Source of the DNA: Nostoc sp. MG11
GTDB taxonomy: Bacteria; Cyanobacteriota; Cyanobacteriia; Cyanobacteriales; Nostocaceae
NCBI RefSeq assembly: GCF_014904695.1
Contig: NZ_JACXXN010000017.1
Coordinates: 1 to 64,000 of the forward strand
Direction: 5' to 3'
Length of the DNA: 64,000 nt
The translations under genes were made by a program, and so were the position numbers. Positions 25,528 through 34,011 of the stretch are shown here, one piece after another. Under the pieces are notes generated by a model. It worked only from the letters and a program-made list of their open reading frames with translations, searched no databases and was not told where the DNA came from. Position 1 is the stretch's first letter; the number at the start of each line of letters is the position of its first letter.

Positions 25528-26040
25528 TTGCTCAAAATTATATCAGTAGATATTGAAGAATATAAATCTCATATAGGTGAATTGTTTTTGGAGTATTTGA
25601 ATGAGACTAATTTAATATTTAGCCGGGAATTGAATATTGATTTTGATGTTAATACATTTTTAGAGCAATACATGACTCAACTTCATCAATTTGTACCGCC
25701 GACAGGACGCTTGCTTTTAGGGCAATATGAGGAACAAATAGCTGGCTGCGCTTGCTTGCGAAAGATTGGTGAAGATGTTGGTGAAATCAAAAGGATGTAT
25801 GTAAAATCAGAATTTCGGAGAAAAGGAATAGGTCGAGCATTATTAGAAGCTATTACAAATGAAGCTTCTTTGATTGGTTACTCAAAGATTCGTTTAGACA
25901 GCGCTCCATTTGCAAAGGAAGCCCAAGCACTTTATCGTGTATTTGGCTTTCAAAATATCGAACCGTATTTAGAAAAACAAGAGATTCCTTTAGAATATCG
26001 AGCCAACTGGATTTTTATGGAATTGATACTGAAATCATGA
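25528..26040 (+). CDS. GNAT-family N-acetyltransferase
   Basis: The start is a TTG at 25528 with GGAGG at 25515-25519; no ATG gives a better context. The 170-aa protein has the acetyl-CoA-binding signature IKRMYVKSEFRRKGIGRALL and the following helix (EAITNEASLIGYSKIRLDSA), then ALYRVFGFQNIEPY. This is the GNAT fold; the acceptor (amino acid, peptide or small molecule) cannot be read from sequence. Its stop overlaps the start of a second GNAT gene by four bases (ATGA), so the two are translated from one mRNA. Confidence 0.88.
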   Translation: MLKIISVDIEEYKSHIGELFLEYLNETNLIFSRELNIDFDVNTFLEQYMTQLHQFVPPTGRLLLGQYEEQIAGCACLRKIGEDVGEIKRMYVKSEFRRKGIGRALLEAITNEASLIGYSKIRLDSAPFAKEAQALYRVFGFQNIEPYLEKQEIPLEYRANWIFMELILKS

Positions 26041-26543
26041 ATATTCGTAGTGAAACTTTATTAGATTATCCAGCAATAGCTGAGGTAAATACATTAGCCT
26101 TTGGACAGGAAAATGAAGCTAAACTTGTGGAGGAAATTCGTCATTCTGACCGTTATATTTCAGAATTATCATTGATTGCAGAGGTTGCAGGTATTGTAGT
26201 AGGTCACATTCTTTTCAGTTACATCGATTTAGTGAGTGAAGAAACTTTACAGGTACTTGGTTTAGCACCTCTGGCTGTTTCTCCACAGTTTCAAAGGCGG
26301 GGAATTGGTAGCAAATTGGTAGAAGCAGGGTTAGAAAGAGCAAATCCAAGAGGAGAAGCGATGGTAATTGTACTTGGTCATCCTTATTTCTATCCTCGCT
26401 TTGGCTTCAAACCATCAGTTGATTATCAAGTCGAGTCTCCCTTTCCGGTTCCAGAGGATGTATTTATGGTTAAACCGCTAAAAAACTATCAGGAAAAGTA
26501 TAAGGGTAAAGTTGTTTATCCACCAGCTTTTGCTGGAGTTTAA
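26037..26543 (+). CDS. YhbS-like GNAT N-acetyltransferase
   Basis: The 168-aa protein begins IRSETLLDYPAIAEVNTLAF, typical of the YhbS group of predicted acetyltransferases. The CoA motif is LAVSPQFQRRGIGSKLVEAG, followed by MVIVLGHPYFYPRFGFKPS. It is translationally coupled to the upstream GNAT gene (ATGA). The two proteins belong to different GNAT subgroups, so this is not a recent duplication. Substrate unknown. Confidence 0.87.
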   Translation: MNIRSETLLDYPAIAEVNTLAFGQENEAKLVEEIRHSDRYISELSLIAEVAGIVVGHILFSYIDLVSEETLQVLGLAPLAVSPQFQRRGIGSKLVEAGLERANPRGEAMVIVLGHPYFYPRFGFKPSVDYQVESPFPVPEDVFMVKPLKNYQEKYKGKVVYPPAFAGV

Positions 26544-26571
26544 CACTAAGCCATTCAAATTTTACTAGCAA

Positions 26572-27951
26572 TTATAATACTTTTACTGAAACTACACCAC
26601 GCGCTTCTAACACAGATGCAACACTTAAAATTAACGCTTCATTATCCGGCGCTGCTATCAATTGCACACCCAAAGGTAAAGTATTTTGTTGCTGAATTGG
26701 CACTGATAAAACGGGTAAGCCAATAAAAGATAATGGCTGAGTAAACAACCCTAAATGCGGACGAACAAGAATTTCTTCACCGTCTACAATCATCGTTTGT
26801 TGGCCAATGAGTGGTGCTGAAATTGGTGTAGTTGGTGCGAGGATTACATCGACATTTTGAAAGACTTCGCGGACGCGATCGCGATACCATCTTCTAAAGC
26901 GTTGTGCTTGCAAATACCAACTACTAGGGATTAACGCCCCAGCCAAAAAGCGATCGCGTGTAGCTGGATCAAAATCCTGGGGACGTAAGCGCAACTTGTC
27001 TAAATGCAGATTTGCTCCCTCGCTAGCTGTAATCACAAACGCCGCTGCACGGGCGCGATGTGCTTCTGGTATTGTTATATACTCAGTTACATCCAAAGCC
27101 TCTGCTACCTTTTGCACTGCTGCTAATGCTTCGGGTTCTGCACCTTTGGTAAAATAATCATCAGCGATCGCAATTCTAATATCAGAGATATCTTGATGTA
27201 GAGACGTTACATGTAACGTCTCTACAGGCAGACGTTTTGTACAAATTGGATCGCGATCGTCTTCTCCTTGAAGCACATCAAAAGCTGTAGCGATATCCTG
27301 TACCGAACGAGCAAAAGGCCCAATGTGGTCAAAACTACTAGAAAATAAAGCTACCCCAGCACGCGACAACCGCCCGTAAGTCGGTTTAAAACCAAAAACG
27401 CCACACAAAGCAGCCGGAACACGAATAGATCCATTAGTGTCAGAACCCAGCGTTAGCGGAACCAACCCAGCAGCCACCGCCGCCGCTGAACCACCCGATG
27501 ACCCCCCAGCGACTCGCTGTAAATCATGGGGATTATGAGTAGCACCGTAATGGGAATTTTCCGTCACAAACCCATAGGCGTACTCATCCATATTTAAAGC
27601 GCCAACCAATACAGCGCCAGATCGTTTCAGCTTGGCTATTGCTGTTGCATCTTGGGTAGCTGCTGGGTTTTCTGCATTAATTTTCGACCCCGCTAGAGTT
27701 ATTAAACCAGTAATATCGAAGAGATTCTTCACGGCAAAAGGTACACCAGCCAACACCCCAGGGTTATTACCTTGGGCAATTTCCCTGTCAATTCGTGCTG
27801 CATCCACCAAAGCCGCCTCAGCAGTTACAGCCGTAAAACAATTCAGTTCATCATCCCGCGCTGCTATTCGCGCTAACGCAGATTTAATAACTTCCACCGC
27901 GCTAACTTTACCTTCCCGCACAGCAGCAGCTATAGATACAGCATCATTCAT
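26572..27951 (-). CDS. AtzE-like amidase (amidase signature family)
   Basis: The 459-aa enzyme has the amidase-signature catalytic set: a Lys in GVPFAVKNLFDITG, and the Gly/Ser-rich block GGSSGGSAAAVAAG with LGSDTNGSIRVPA, giving the Lys-Ser-Ser triad. It is coupled by an ATGA overlap to a 62-aa AtzG-like protein. AtzE-AtzG pairs are known as amide hydrolases, first described for 1-carboxybiuret, and resemble the GatA-GatC arrangement. The substrate here is not known. A perfect 30-bp palindrome (27197-27226) lies within the gene in frame and codes for about VETLHVTSLH in a surface-like region; it is a mobile-type repeat tolerated by the protein. Confidence 0.85.
   Translation of the reverse strand: MNDAVSIAAAVREGKVSAVEVIKSALARIAARDDELNCFTAVTAEAALVDAARIDREIAQGNNPGVLAGVPFAVKNLFDITGLITLAGSKINAENPAATQDATAIAKLKRSGAVLVGALNMDEYAYGFVTENSHYGATHNPHDLQRVAGGSSGGSAAAVAAGLVPLTLGSDTNGSIRVPAALCGVFGFKPTYGRLSRAGVALFSSSFDHIGPFARSVQDIATAFDVLQGEDDRDPICTKRLPVETLHVTSLHQDISDIRIAIADDYFTKGAEPEALAAVQKVAEALDVTEYITIPEAHRARAAAFVITASEGANLHLDKLRLRPQDFDPATRDRFLAGALIPSSWYLQAQRFRRWYRDRVREVFQNVDVILAPTTPISAPLIGQQTMIVDGEEILVRPHLGLFTQPLSFIGLPVLSVPIQQQNTLPLGVQLIAAPDNEALILSVASVLEARGVVSVKVL
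27197..27226. repeat. Perfect 30-bp palindrome inserted in frame in the amidase gene
   Basis: TGTAGAGACGTTACA is followed directly by its reverse complement. A diverged copy at 45007-45036 forms the last codons of the FAD hydroxylase gene. Length 30 keeps the reading frame. Confidence 0.8.
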
Positions 27952-28136
27952 GGTTCAAATACTGATGCAGCTTCGATTTCCTCTGTTAGCGGAAAAGAGT
28001 TTACTAATTGTGCGATCGCTCTTATTCTCTCAAAGTTTGCCACCACCCCATCCCGATACTCATCTCTAATCTGCAAATCCATCAACAATGCCATTTGATC
28101 AACATACTCACCCACATTAAATCCTCTACTCTCCAT
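27948..28136 (-). CDS. AtzG-like small subunit (DUF4089)
   Basis: This 62-aa helical protein reads YVDQMALLMDLQIRDEYRDG, then VVANFERIRAIAQLVNSFPL. It has the GatC-like pattern of DUF4089/AtzG: two helices and a C-terminal tail that wraps the amidase. Its stop overlaps the AtzE-like start, which supports a stoichiometric complex. Start ATG 28136. Confidence 0.75.
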   Translation of the reverse strand: MESRGFNVGEYVDQMALLMDLQIRDEYRDGVVANFERIRAIAQLVNSFPLTEEIEAASVFEP

Positions 28137-28144
28137 CTCTCCTC

Positions 28145-28216
28145 CTCTGCGTTCTCTGTCTTGAAAAGTTCAGATCGCCGGAAGCCGGCGCTCCGACTTT
28201 TCGCTGTGCCTCTGCG
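28145..28216. repeat. CTTGAAAAGTTC...GACTTTTCGCT hairpin repeat
   Basis: CTTGAAAAGTTCAGATCGCC, a short CGGAAGCCGG stem-loop and GCGCTCCGACTTTTCGCTG are flanked by CTCTGCG direct repeats. Related elements occur at about 46498-46547, 48776-48835 and 50167-50245. Confidence 0.6.
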
Positions 28217-28221
28217 GTTCG

Positions 28222-28572
28222 TTATTCCAAATCTATAACTTCTTGCGGCAACTCAAACAAACCAGCTTCACCAGGTTCAAAATCGATAACCTGGAACACA
28301 GCATCAATATTTAACTCACCATAAATATGAGGAAATAATTCACCTATCTCAGCTTCTTCATAACGAATTTCCGGTTGCACTTTATCCGAGTCAATAAAAA
28401 GCAATACTAAATCTTTTTGGTTAAGAAAAAAGGTATTTGCAACTTTAACTATTTGGTCAGCTTTTGAACAGTGGATAAAGCCTTCAGAGTCCAGCGTATC
28501 ACCGCGATATATGGCGATGTTTTTTGCTTGTTCCCATTGTTGGCGTTGGGTGATGTGGAAGATAGTGTTCAT
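28222..28572 (-). CDS. DUF952 family protein
   Basis: The ATG at 28572 gives a 116-aa protein beginning MNTIFHITQRQQWEQAKN, the standard DUF952 start; upstream codons in the frame are not family-like. The core holds GDTLDSEGFIHCSKADQIVK, then KDLVLLFIDSDKV, then FPHIYGELNIDAVFQV. The invariant GFIHCS and HIYG motifs are present. DUF952 proteins are cytoplasmic and structurally related to ADP-ribosyltransferase-like folds; their function is not established. The gene ends close to the repeat at 28145-28216. Confidence 0.85.
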   Translation of the reverse strand: MNTIFHITQRQQWEQAKNIAIYRGDTLDSEGFIHCSKADQIVKVANTFFLNQKDLVLLFIDSDKVQPEIRYEEAEIGELFPHIYGELNIDAVFQVIDFEPGEAGLFELPQEVIDLE

Positions 28573-28600
28573 GTTGCTTGTATCATTTATTTCTTTAATT

Positions 28601-28984
28601 TCAAGGTAATTCTGTTTCAATAAATTCATCTGGATAAAATTCAAGACATAAATTATTTACCTTATTGCTATTAGGGTATATGGATATCCGAATTTCCAAC
28701 TTTCCTTTCTGCCAGCTTTTTCCACCAATTTTAAGAACTTGACAATCTTTAATAGCATTTATTTTCACTTCATTAAATGGGATAGATTCGTCACCAGTAG
28801 AGATAGTGCCAAACAAGCTACCAACTGAACTATCAGTAATTTGAGTTTTGTATGTGCAAATTTTCTGACGCCATTTATTTATAATTTCTCGTATAACTAA
28901 CTCTCTTAGTCTACTTATTTTAAAAGTATCTTTCTCAAAAAGAACTACATCATCACAGTCAAGTGAAAAGAATTTATTATTCAT
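28601..28984 (-). CDS. KGK-domain-like hypothetical protein
   Basis: The 127-aa protein carries ILKIGGKSWQKGKLEIRISI, with the Lys-Gly-Lys motif that names the KGK domain found in cyanobacteria, preceded by a helical segment (ISRLRELVIREIINKWRQ) and ending CLEFYPDE. This assignment is from memory of the motif. No catalytic residues or membrane segments are visible. It lies 28 bp upstream of the DUF952 gene on the same strand, so the two may share a transcript. Function unknown. Confidence 0.55.
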   Translation of the reverse strand: MNNKFFSLDCDDVVLFEKDTFKISRLRELVIREIINKWRQKICTYKTQITDSSVGSLFGTISTGDESIPFNEVKINAIKDCQVLKIGGKSWQKGKLEIRISIYPNSNKVNNLCLEFYPDEFIETELP

Positions 28985-29184
28985 AATAATACTGGAAACT
29001 ACTTAGGCTGGGTAATATCCACTTGATATTTTAAACTCATCCCAAGCTTATTACGCAATTTTAGTGACATCAAGATAGTGAAAATACTGAGATATAAATA
29101 CAAATTAAAAATTTGAGAATTTATTAAGCGATCACCTAACAAACTTTTCTCAGCGTCTCTGCGCCTCTGCGTGAGGTAATCATT

Positions 29185-30699
29185 CTATAAATTAAATGGA
29201 ATACATACATCTGGCGCACACAAACCGGGAAATTCCAAAGTTGCCACCTCAAAAGTATCCAAATCTACACAACGAATAGCATGATTATTAGTATCAGCAA
29301 TGTATAGAGATGAAGCGATCGCACTCAATCCCGAAGGTTCAAAAAAGCGGCTATTCTTACCTTGACCATCTTGCAAACCAACATAACCATCCCCCAAAAC
29401 AGTTTGACAATTTCCACTGGGACTAACTAATTTAATCTTGTGATTATAAGTATCTGCTACCCATAAATAATTTTGAACGTATTCCACTCCCAAACAGTGC
29501 TGCAACCGCACATTTTCACCCTGTCCATCAACATCACCAAACCCAAATAAACCCCCACTACCGCAAATAGTTCTAACTTGACGCGGTTCCACCAATCCCA
29601 CACCGCGAATTGAGCTAACCTCACTATCAGCAATATATAATTCCTGTCCATTAGTGGTAATACCGCTGGGTTGAGCAAAAGCAGATTCAGTAAGTGAACC
29701 ATCAACGCAAGCTTCTGCACCAGTCCCAGCATAAGTTTTGATAACGCCAGTTTCCAAATCCATTTGCCAAATTTGATGAGGCCCCGCCATCGCAATGAAC
29801 AAAGTATTTTCCACTTTCACTAAATCCCAAGGAGAATTCAGCGCAGTTTCTAAACCAGCACCGCCATGAGGGCGAATATTACGGCTTTGCTCACCCGTTC
29901 CCCCAATGGTTTCCACTACCTGACGCTTCAAGTCAACTCGTCGTAGAGCATGATTTTCCGTATCAGCAACGTAGAGTATCTGATTTTCTGCATCAAATGT
30001 CATTCCCTGCGGTGCAAAAAACTGCGCTTCGTGAAACGTTCCATCGATTAAGCCAGATTTTCCAGTACCAATCAAATACAAAATTTCCCCCTCAAAGCTA
30101 CTCATAACTAAGCGGTGATGTCCAGAGTCAGCGATGAACAAACCCGCTGGAGTAGCCAGAACTTTACCAGGAAAAGCTAGAGGTGTAATTAATGGTTGAC
30201 GCTGTTTTTCTAAAGTCAAGCTGAGTTCTTGAAAATTAATCGTTCCCTTATCTTGATGTTGCTGAATTAACTGTTGAATTAGCTGCTCTAAAGCATCAAG
30301 ATTCCCTTCACCAGAAACGGAGCCAATCACGTAACCTTCGGGGTCAATGATCATCAACGTCGGCCAAGCACGCACAGTATACTCTTGCCAAACCCGGAAA
30401 CTGCTGTCAACTATAACAGGATGTTCAATGTCGTAGCGCAAAATAGCCTGGCGGATATTTTCAGTTTCTTTTTCGTTGTCAAATTTGGCAGAGTGGACGC
30501 CAATAACAGTCAGGCTATCTTTATATTTTTGTTCTAGATATTTCAAGTTTGGCAGAATGTGCAAACAGTTGATACAACAGTATGTCCAAAAGTCTAAGAT
30601 GACGACTCTACCTCTGAGTTGTTTCAGAGACAAGGGTTTATCAGTGTTTAGCCAAGAGTAAGTTTGTGGTAATTCTGGCGCTCTAACACGGGGAACCAT
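29185..30699 (-). CDS. Thioredoxin-like domain / NHL-repeat protein (NHLRC2-like)
   Basis: The ATG at 30699 (MVPRVRAPELPQ) is preferred to one at 30723, whose first codons come from an AT-rich repeat. The 504-aa protein has a TlpA/redoxin-like thioredoxin domain at about 1-150, with the active site WTYCCINCLH (CxxC) and a cis-proline region VRAWPTLMIIDPEG. About six NHL repeats (about 170-500) follow, with LFIADSGHHRLVM, LYVADTENHALRRV and LYIADTNNHAIRCV. The layout matches bacterial relatives of animal NHLRC2. The CxxC suggests a thiol-disulfide role; the beta-propeller may bind a partner. No signal peptide is seen. It is divergent from the glutaminase gene, with only 35 bp between starts. 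Confidence 0.85.
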   Translation of the reverse strand: MVPRVRAPELPQTYSWLNTDKPLSLKQLRGRVVILDFWTYCCINCLHILPNLKYLEQKYKDSLTVIGVHSAKFDNEKETENIRQAILRYDIEHPVIVDSSFRVWQEYTVRAWPTLMIIDPEGYVIGSVSGEGNLDALEQLIQQLIQQHQDKGTINFQELSLTLEKQRQPLITPLAFPGKVLATPAGLFIADSGHHRLVMSSFEGEILYLIGTGKSGLIDGTFHEAQFFAPQGMTFDAENQILYVADTENHALRRVDLKRQVVETIGGTGEQSRNIRPHGGAGLETALNSPWDLVKVENTLFIAMAGPHQIWQMDLETGVIKTYAGTGAEACVDGSLTESAFAQPSGITTNGQELYIADSEVSSIRGVGLVEPRQVRTICGSGGLFGFGDVDGQGENVRLQHCLGVEYVQNYLWVADTYNHKIKLVSPSGNCQTVLGDGYVGLQDGQGKNSRFFEPSGLSAIASSLYIADTNNHAIRCVDLDTFEVATLEFPGLCAPDVCIPFNL

Positions 30700-30734
30700 A
30701 ATAATTTGTAATTTATAATTCATAATTCATAATT

Positions 30735-31676
30735 ATGCAATTTGATATGGCTGTATCTTTTGTGAAAGGACTTGACAAACTAACTACTAAAGAGTTGTCC
30801 GCTTGGGTACAACAAGCTAAAACCCAAGCTGAACGAGGACAAGTTGCTGCTCGCATCCCACAACTAGCTTTGGCTGATCCTGGTTGGTTTGCTGTTCACA
30901 TCTGTTGTGCATCAAAAGAAACTATTAGCTTTGGGGATACAGATCGTGCATTCCCGCTGATGAGTGTTATTAAGACATTTTCTCTGCTTTATCTGCTAGA
31001 ACATCTAGGAGCAGAAACGGTTTTTCAGTGGGTTGGCGCTGAACCATCAGATGCACCGTTCAACTCTTTAGAGCAGCTAATTGCCGATCGCGGACGACCA
31101 CGTAATCCGATGATTAATAGTGGAGCAATTATCCTCGCTGATAAATTACCAGGAAAAGACACTAGTCAACGCACTCAATTATTCTGTCAATGGCTTAATC
31201 AATTAGCAGGCTGCCAGCTAAACTTAGATCAGGAAATGCTGACATCAGTCCGCTCAACACGTTCCCCAGCTAATCAAGCGATCGCAAATTATCTTGCCGA
31301 AATAGGACATCTAGAAAATGTTGAAACAGCACTTGACACATACGAGCAGATGTGCTGTTTATCTGGAAGAGTTGAAGACTTAGCCCTACTGGGAAAACTT
31401 CTAGCTTTTGAAAACAGTTTTTTGTCATCACAGCACCGCCGGATTGTTAACGCTGTGATGTTAACCTGTGGGCTGTACGAAGCTTCTGCTGAGTTTGCCA
31501 TCAAGATTGGTCTACCAATGAAATCTGGGATTGGTGGTGGACTCTTAGCAATAGTACCAGGTGAAGGAGCGATCGCCTGCTACAGTCCCCCTTTGGATGC
31601 AGTGAGTAATCCTGTAGCGGGGCTTGCTTTTATTGAGGCTTTAGCGCAAAAGTTAGAATTGAGTATCTTTGCTTAA
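30735..31676 (+). CDS. glsA: Glutaminase
   Basis: The 313-aa protein matches the serine-dependent glutaminase family: the SxxK catalytic motif is in FPLMSVIKTFSL, and further signatures are GRPRNPMINSGAI, NQAIANYLAE and MLTCGLYEASAEFAIKIGLP with KSGIGGGLLA. It converts L-glutamine to glutamate and ammonia in the cytoplasm. Length is normal. The intergenic gap to the divergent thioredoxin-NHL gene is very short and AT-rich (TAATTCATAATTCATAATT), so both promoters must overlap. A MITE-like element begins 22 bp after the stop. Confidence 0.9.
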   Translation: MQFDMAVSFVKGLDKLTTKELSAWVQQAKTQAERGQVAARIPQLALADPGWFAVHICCASKETISFGDTDRAFPLMSVIKTFSLLYLLEHLGAETVFQWVGAEPSDAPFNSLEQLIADRGRPRNPMINSGAIILADKLPGKDTSQRTQLFCQWLNQLAGCQLNLDQEMLTSVRSTRSPANQAIANYLAEIGHLENVETALDTYEQMCCLSGRVEDLALLGKLLAFENSFLSSQHRRIVNAVMLTCGLYEASAEFAIKIGLPMKSGIGGGLLAIVPGEGAIACYSPPLDAVSNPVAGLAFIEALAQKLELSIFA

Positions 31677-31698
31677 TTTGCCATCTTTCAGATACACC

Positions 31699-31826
31699 AG
31701 GACTTACGCAACGAAAGCGTCAAACCTCGTTCGTGTAGCGCACTCCCCCTAAGCAAGCCGGAAAAAGAGGGAAACCTTAAAAGCCCCCTTTTAACGAGGT
31801 GAGGAGATATTTCAGGCGTAAGTCCT
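31699..31826. mobile_element. Short MITE-like element with AGGACTTACGC ends
   Basis: Terminal inverted repeats AGGACTTACGC (31699-31709) and GCGTAAGTCCT (31816-31826) match the ends of the element at 12802-13009. The 128-bp interior differs and has no coding frame. Confidence 0.7.
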
Positions 31827-31853
31827 AGGTCTTGGGTTGAATATAGCTCGCGA

Positions 31854-31949
31854 TTAAATTAGCTTGACAGCGCGTAGACCAAACAGCAACCCAACAGCTA
31901 AGCCAAAGAACAAAGCCAAAAAGCCGATATAAGCTATTACTCCAAACAT
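31854..31949 (-). CDS. petL: Cytochrome b6f complex subunit PetL
   Basis: This tiny gene encodes 31 residues: [18 protein letters not shown] then [13 protein letters not shown]. One membrane helix followed by a positively charged end (LRAVK) matches the PetL pattern of cyanobacteria and chloroplasts. PetL is a peripheral single-helix subunit of the thylakoid cytochrome b6f complex and helps its stability. ATG 31949-31947, with GGAG about ten bases upstream on the minus strand; stop TAA 31856-31854. It stands alone between the MITE-like element and an AT-rich repeat tract before aroB. Confidence 0.85.
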   Translation of the reverse strand: MFGVIAYIGFLALFFGLAVGLLFGLRAVKLI

Positions 31950-32145
31950 TTATTGTTTCTCCACAATACTTCACTAAATCTATTGAATCATTAGTTATTG
32001 GTCATTGGTCATTTGTCATTTGTCATTTGTTATTGGTCAAGGGTCAAAAGTTATTCCCTTCATCTCCCCCTTGCCCCCCTGCCCCTCTTATCTTCCCAGA
32101 TTGCGATAGAATACCAGCGCACGGGTGCTTATTTAGGGTTGGCTA

Positions 32146-33234
32146 ATGACTTCTGTAATTAATGTAAATTTACCAGAGCAGTCTTATGAGATTGCGATAC
32201 CTGCAAGCTTAGATCAACTAGGTCAACACATGGCTAGTCTGAATCTAGGCAAAAAGGTACTACTGGTTTCTAATCCGACGATTTTTAGGCATTATGGGGA
32301 AAGAGCGATCGCATCGCTGACATCTGCTGGATTTGAAGTTGCTAGCTGCACCCTACCACCCGGTGAACGCTACAAAACCCTCAACTCAATTCAAAAGATC
32401 TACGATGCAGCCTTGGAAAACCGTCTCGAACGTTCTTCCACTATGGTGGCTTTGGGGGGGGGTGTAATTGGTGATATGACTGGCTTCGCAGCGGCAACTT
32501 GGCTGCGGGGTATTAATGTTGTACAAGTGCCTACCACTCTCTTAGCAATGGTGGATTCGGCAATTGGTGGCAAAACTGGCGTAAATCATCCCCACGGTAA
32601 AAACTTGATTGGAGCATTCCATCAACCGCGTCTTGTATTAATTGATCCAGAAGTCTTGAAAACCCTCCCCATGCGAGAATTTCAGGCGGGAATGGCAGAG
32701 GTGATCAAGTACGGCGTGATTTGGGATGCTGAATTGTTTACTCAGTTGGAACAGAGTAAACGCCTCGACCAACTCCGCTACGTCAAACCCGAACTAGTAA
32801 ACACTATATTAATGCGCTCTTGTCAAGCTAAAGCTGATGTAGTTGGTAAAGATGAGAAAGAAGCGGGACTGCGGGCGATTCTCAACTATGGTCATACCAT
32901 CGGACATGCAGTGGAAAGCTTGACTGGTTATCGTCTAGTGAATCACGGTGAAGCAGTTGCCATTGGCATGGTAGCAGCAGGGCAAATTGCTGTAAATTTG
33001 GGAATGTGGACAAAGGAAGACGCGGAACGTCAAAACGCCCTCATTCAAAAAACGGGTTTACCAGTTAAGTTACCGGATGGGGTAGACATAGAAGCAATTA
33101 TTGAGGCTTTGCAGTTAGATAAGAAAGTCAAAGCGGGTAAAGTGCGGTTTGTTTTGCCGACCCAAATTGGTGTAGTGACAGTTACCGATGATGTGCCATC
33201 GGATATCATTCGGCAAGTGCTGCAGGAGATGTAA
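32146..33234 (+). CDS. aroB: 3-dehydroquinate synthase
   Basis: The 362-aa enzyme has the AroB signatures: [20 protein letters not shown] (NAD-binding glycine loop), [50 protein letters not shown] and [10 protein letters not shown], which carry the zinc ligands (Glu and two His) and substrate residues. It converts DAHP to 3-dehydroquinate, the second step of the shikimate pathway. Length is typical. The ATG at 32146 follows a region of TCATTTGTCATT-type repeats. A Uma2 gene follows 28 bp downstream and may be read through, though functionally unrelated. Confidence 0.96.
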   Translation: MTSVINVNLPEQSYEIAIPASLDQLGQHMASLNLGKKVLLVSNPTIFRHYGERAIASLTSAGFEVASCTLPPGERYKTLNSIQKIYDAALENRLERSSTMVALGGGVIGDMTGFAAATWLRGINVVQVPTTLLAMVDSAIGGKTGVNHPHGKNLIGAFHQPRLVLIDPEVLKTLPMREFQAGMAEVIKYGVIWDAELFTQLEQSKRLDQLRYVKPELVNTILMRSCQAKADVVGKDEKEAGLRAILNYGHTIGHAVESLTGYRLVNHGEAVAIGMVAAGQIAVNLGMWTKEDAERQNALIQKTGLPVKLPDGVDIEAIIEALQLDKKVKAGKVRFVLPTQIGVVTVTDDVPSDIIRQVLQEM

Positions 33235-33262
33235 TTAAAACAAGCTACCCCTGGTTTGCACC

Positions 33263-33844
33263 ATGATTCTCCAAACTAACAATCAATTGACCTTGCAAGA
33301 GTTCTTAAATCTTCCACCAGGCGAGGGAGATATCACCTACGAACTCGTAGAAGGTCAGGCAATTGCTAAGATGTCCCCAAAGTTTTTTCACGCTAAGCTT
33401 ACCCGCGTCCTTCTGCATCTAATTGAGCAATGCTTTGAGGGACGGGGAGAAGTCTGTCCAGAATGGGCTGTTGCATTAACCCGTCGTGGGAAAGATTGGG
33501 TACCAACACCAGATATTTTGTACATTTCTTATGAACGTTTACCCACTAACTGGGATGAAAACGAAGCTTGTCCAGTTCCTCCCGACTTGGTAATTGAGAT
33601 TATTTCGCCAGGACAAACGTTTGGACAAATGGCAGCTAAAGCGAAAGACTATTTGGATGCTAAGGTGCTGCGGGTGTGGGTGGTAGATAGTCAAGCTAGA
33701 AGCATTACTGTCTTTTACCCAGATGCAGCACCACAAACTTATATAGGAGCAGAACTACTCACAGATATCTTATTTGAAGGATTAGAATTTACTGCTGAGC
33801 AGGTGTTTCAAAAGGCGAAAATACCACCTAATACTAATTCGTAA
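33263..33844 (+). CDS. Uma2 family putative endonuclease (DUF820)
   Basis: The 193-aa protein has the Uma2/DUF820 restriction-endonuclease-like fold: TYELVEGQAIAKMSPKFFHA, PTPDILYISYERLP, then the PD-(D/E)xK-type core PPDLVIEIISPGQTF and AKAKDYLDAKVLRVWVVDSQ. These proteins are abundant in cyanobacteria and their in vivo role is unsettled; they may be remnants of mobile elements. A second, quite different Uma2 protein is encoded at 48042-48683. Confidence 0.88.
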   Translation: MILQTNNQLTLQEFLNLPPGEGDITYELVEGQAIAKMSPKFFHAKLTRVLLHLIEQCFEGRGEVCPEWAVALTRRGKDWVPTPDILYISYERLPTNWDENEACPVPPDLVIEIISPGQTFGQMAAKAKDYLDAKVLRVWVVDSQARSITVFYPDAAPQTYIGAELLTDILFEGLEFTAEQVFQKAKIPPNTNS

Positions 33845-34011
33845 TTTTAGTCTCGTTCCTATTTTCCGAATGGGAATGCTCATTGCGAGGCTCAGCCTCA
33901 TGATAAAGAATATTTTTAGGTAAAACTTAGAAACGAAATTTTGAAAGGGTTTTAGTTGAAGTTGACACCAGTGAGCAAAGCAAAACCCAACCTTGTATCT
34001 TATTTCTCCCT

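Noticed and set aside
25374-25556. 60-codon frame between the nucleotidase and GNAT genes
   Set aside because: It is formed by a palindromic repeat and overlaps the GNAT start region with its ribosome binding site.
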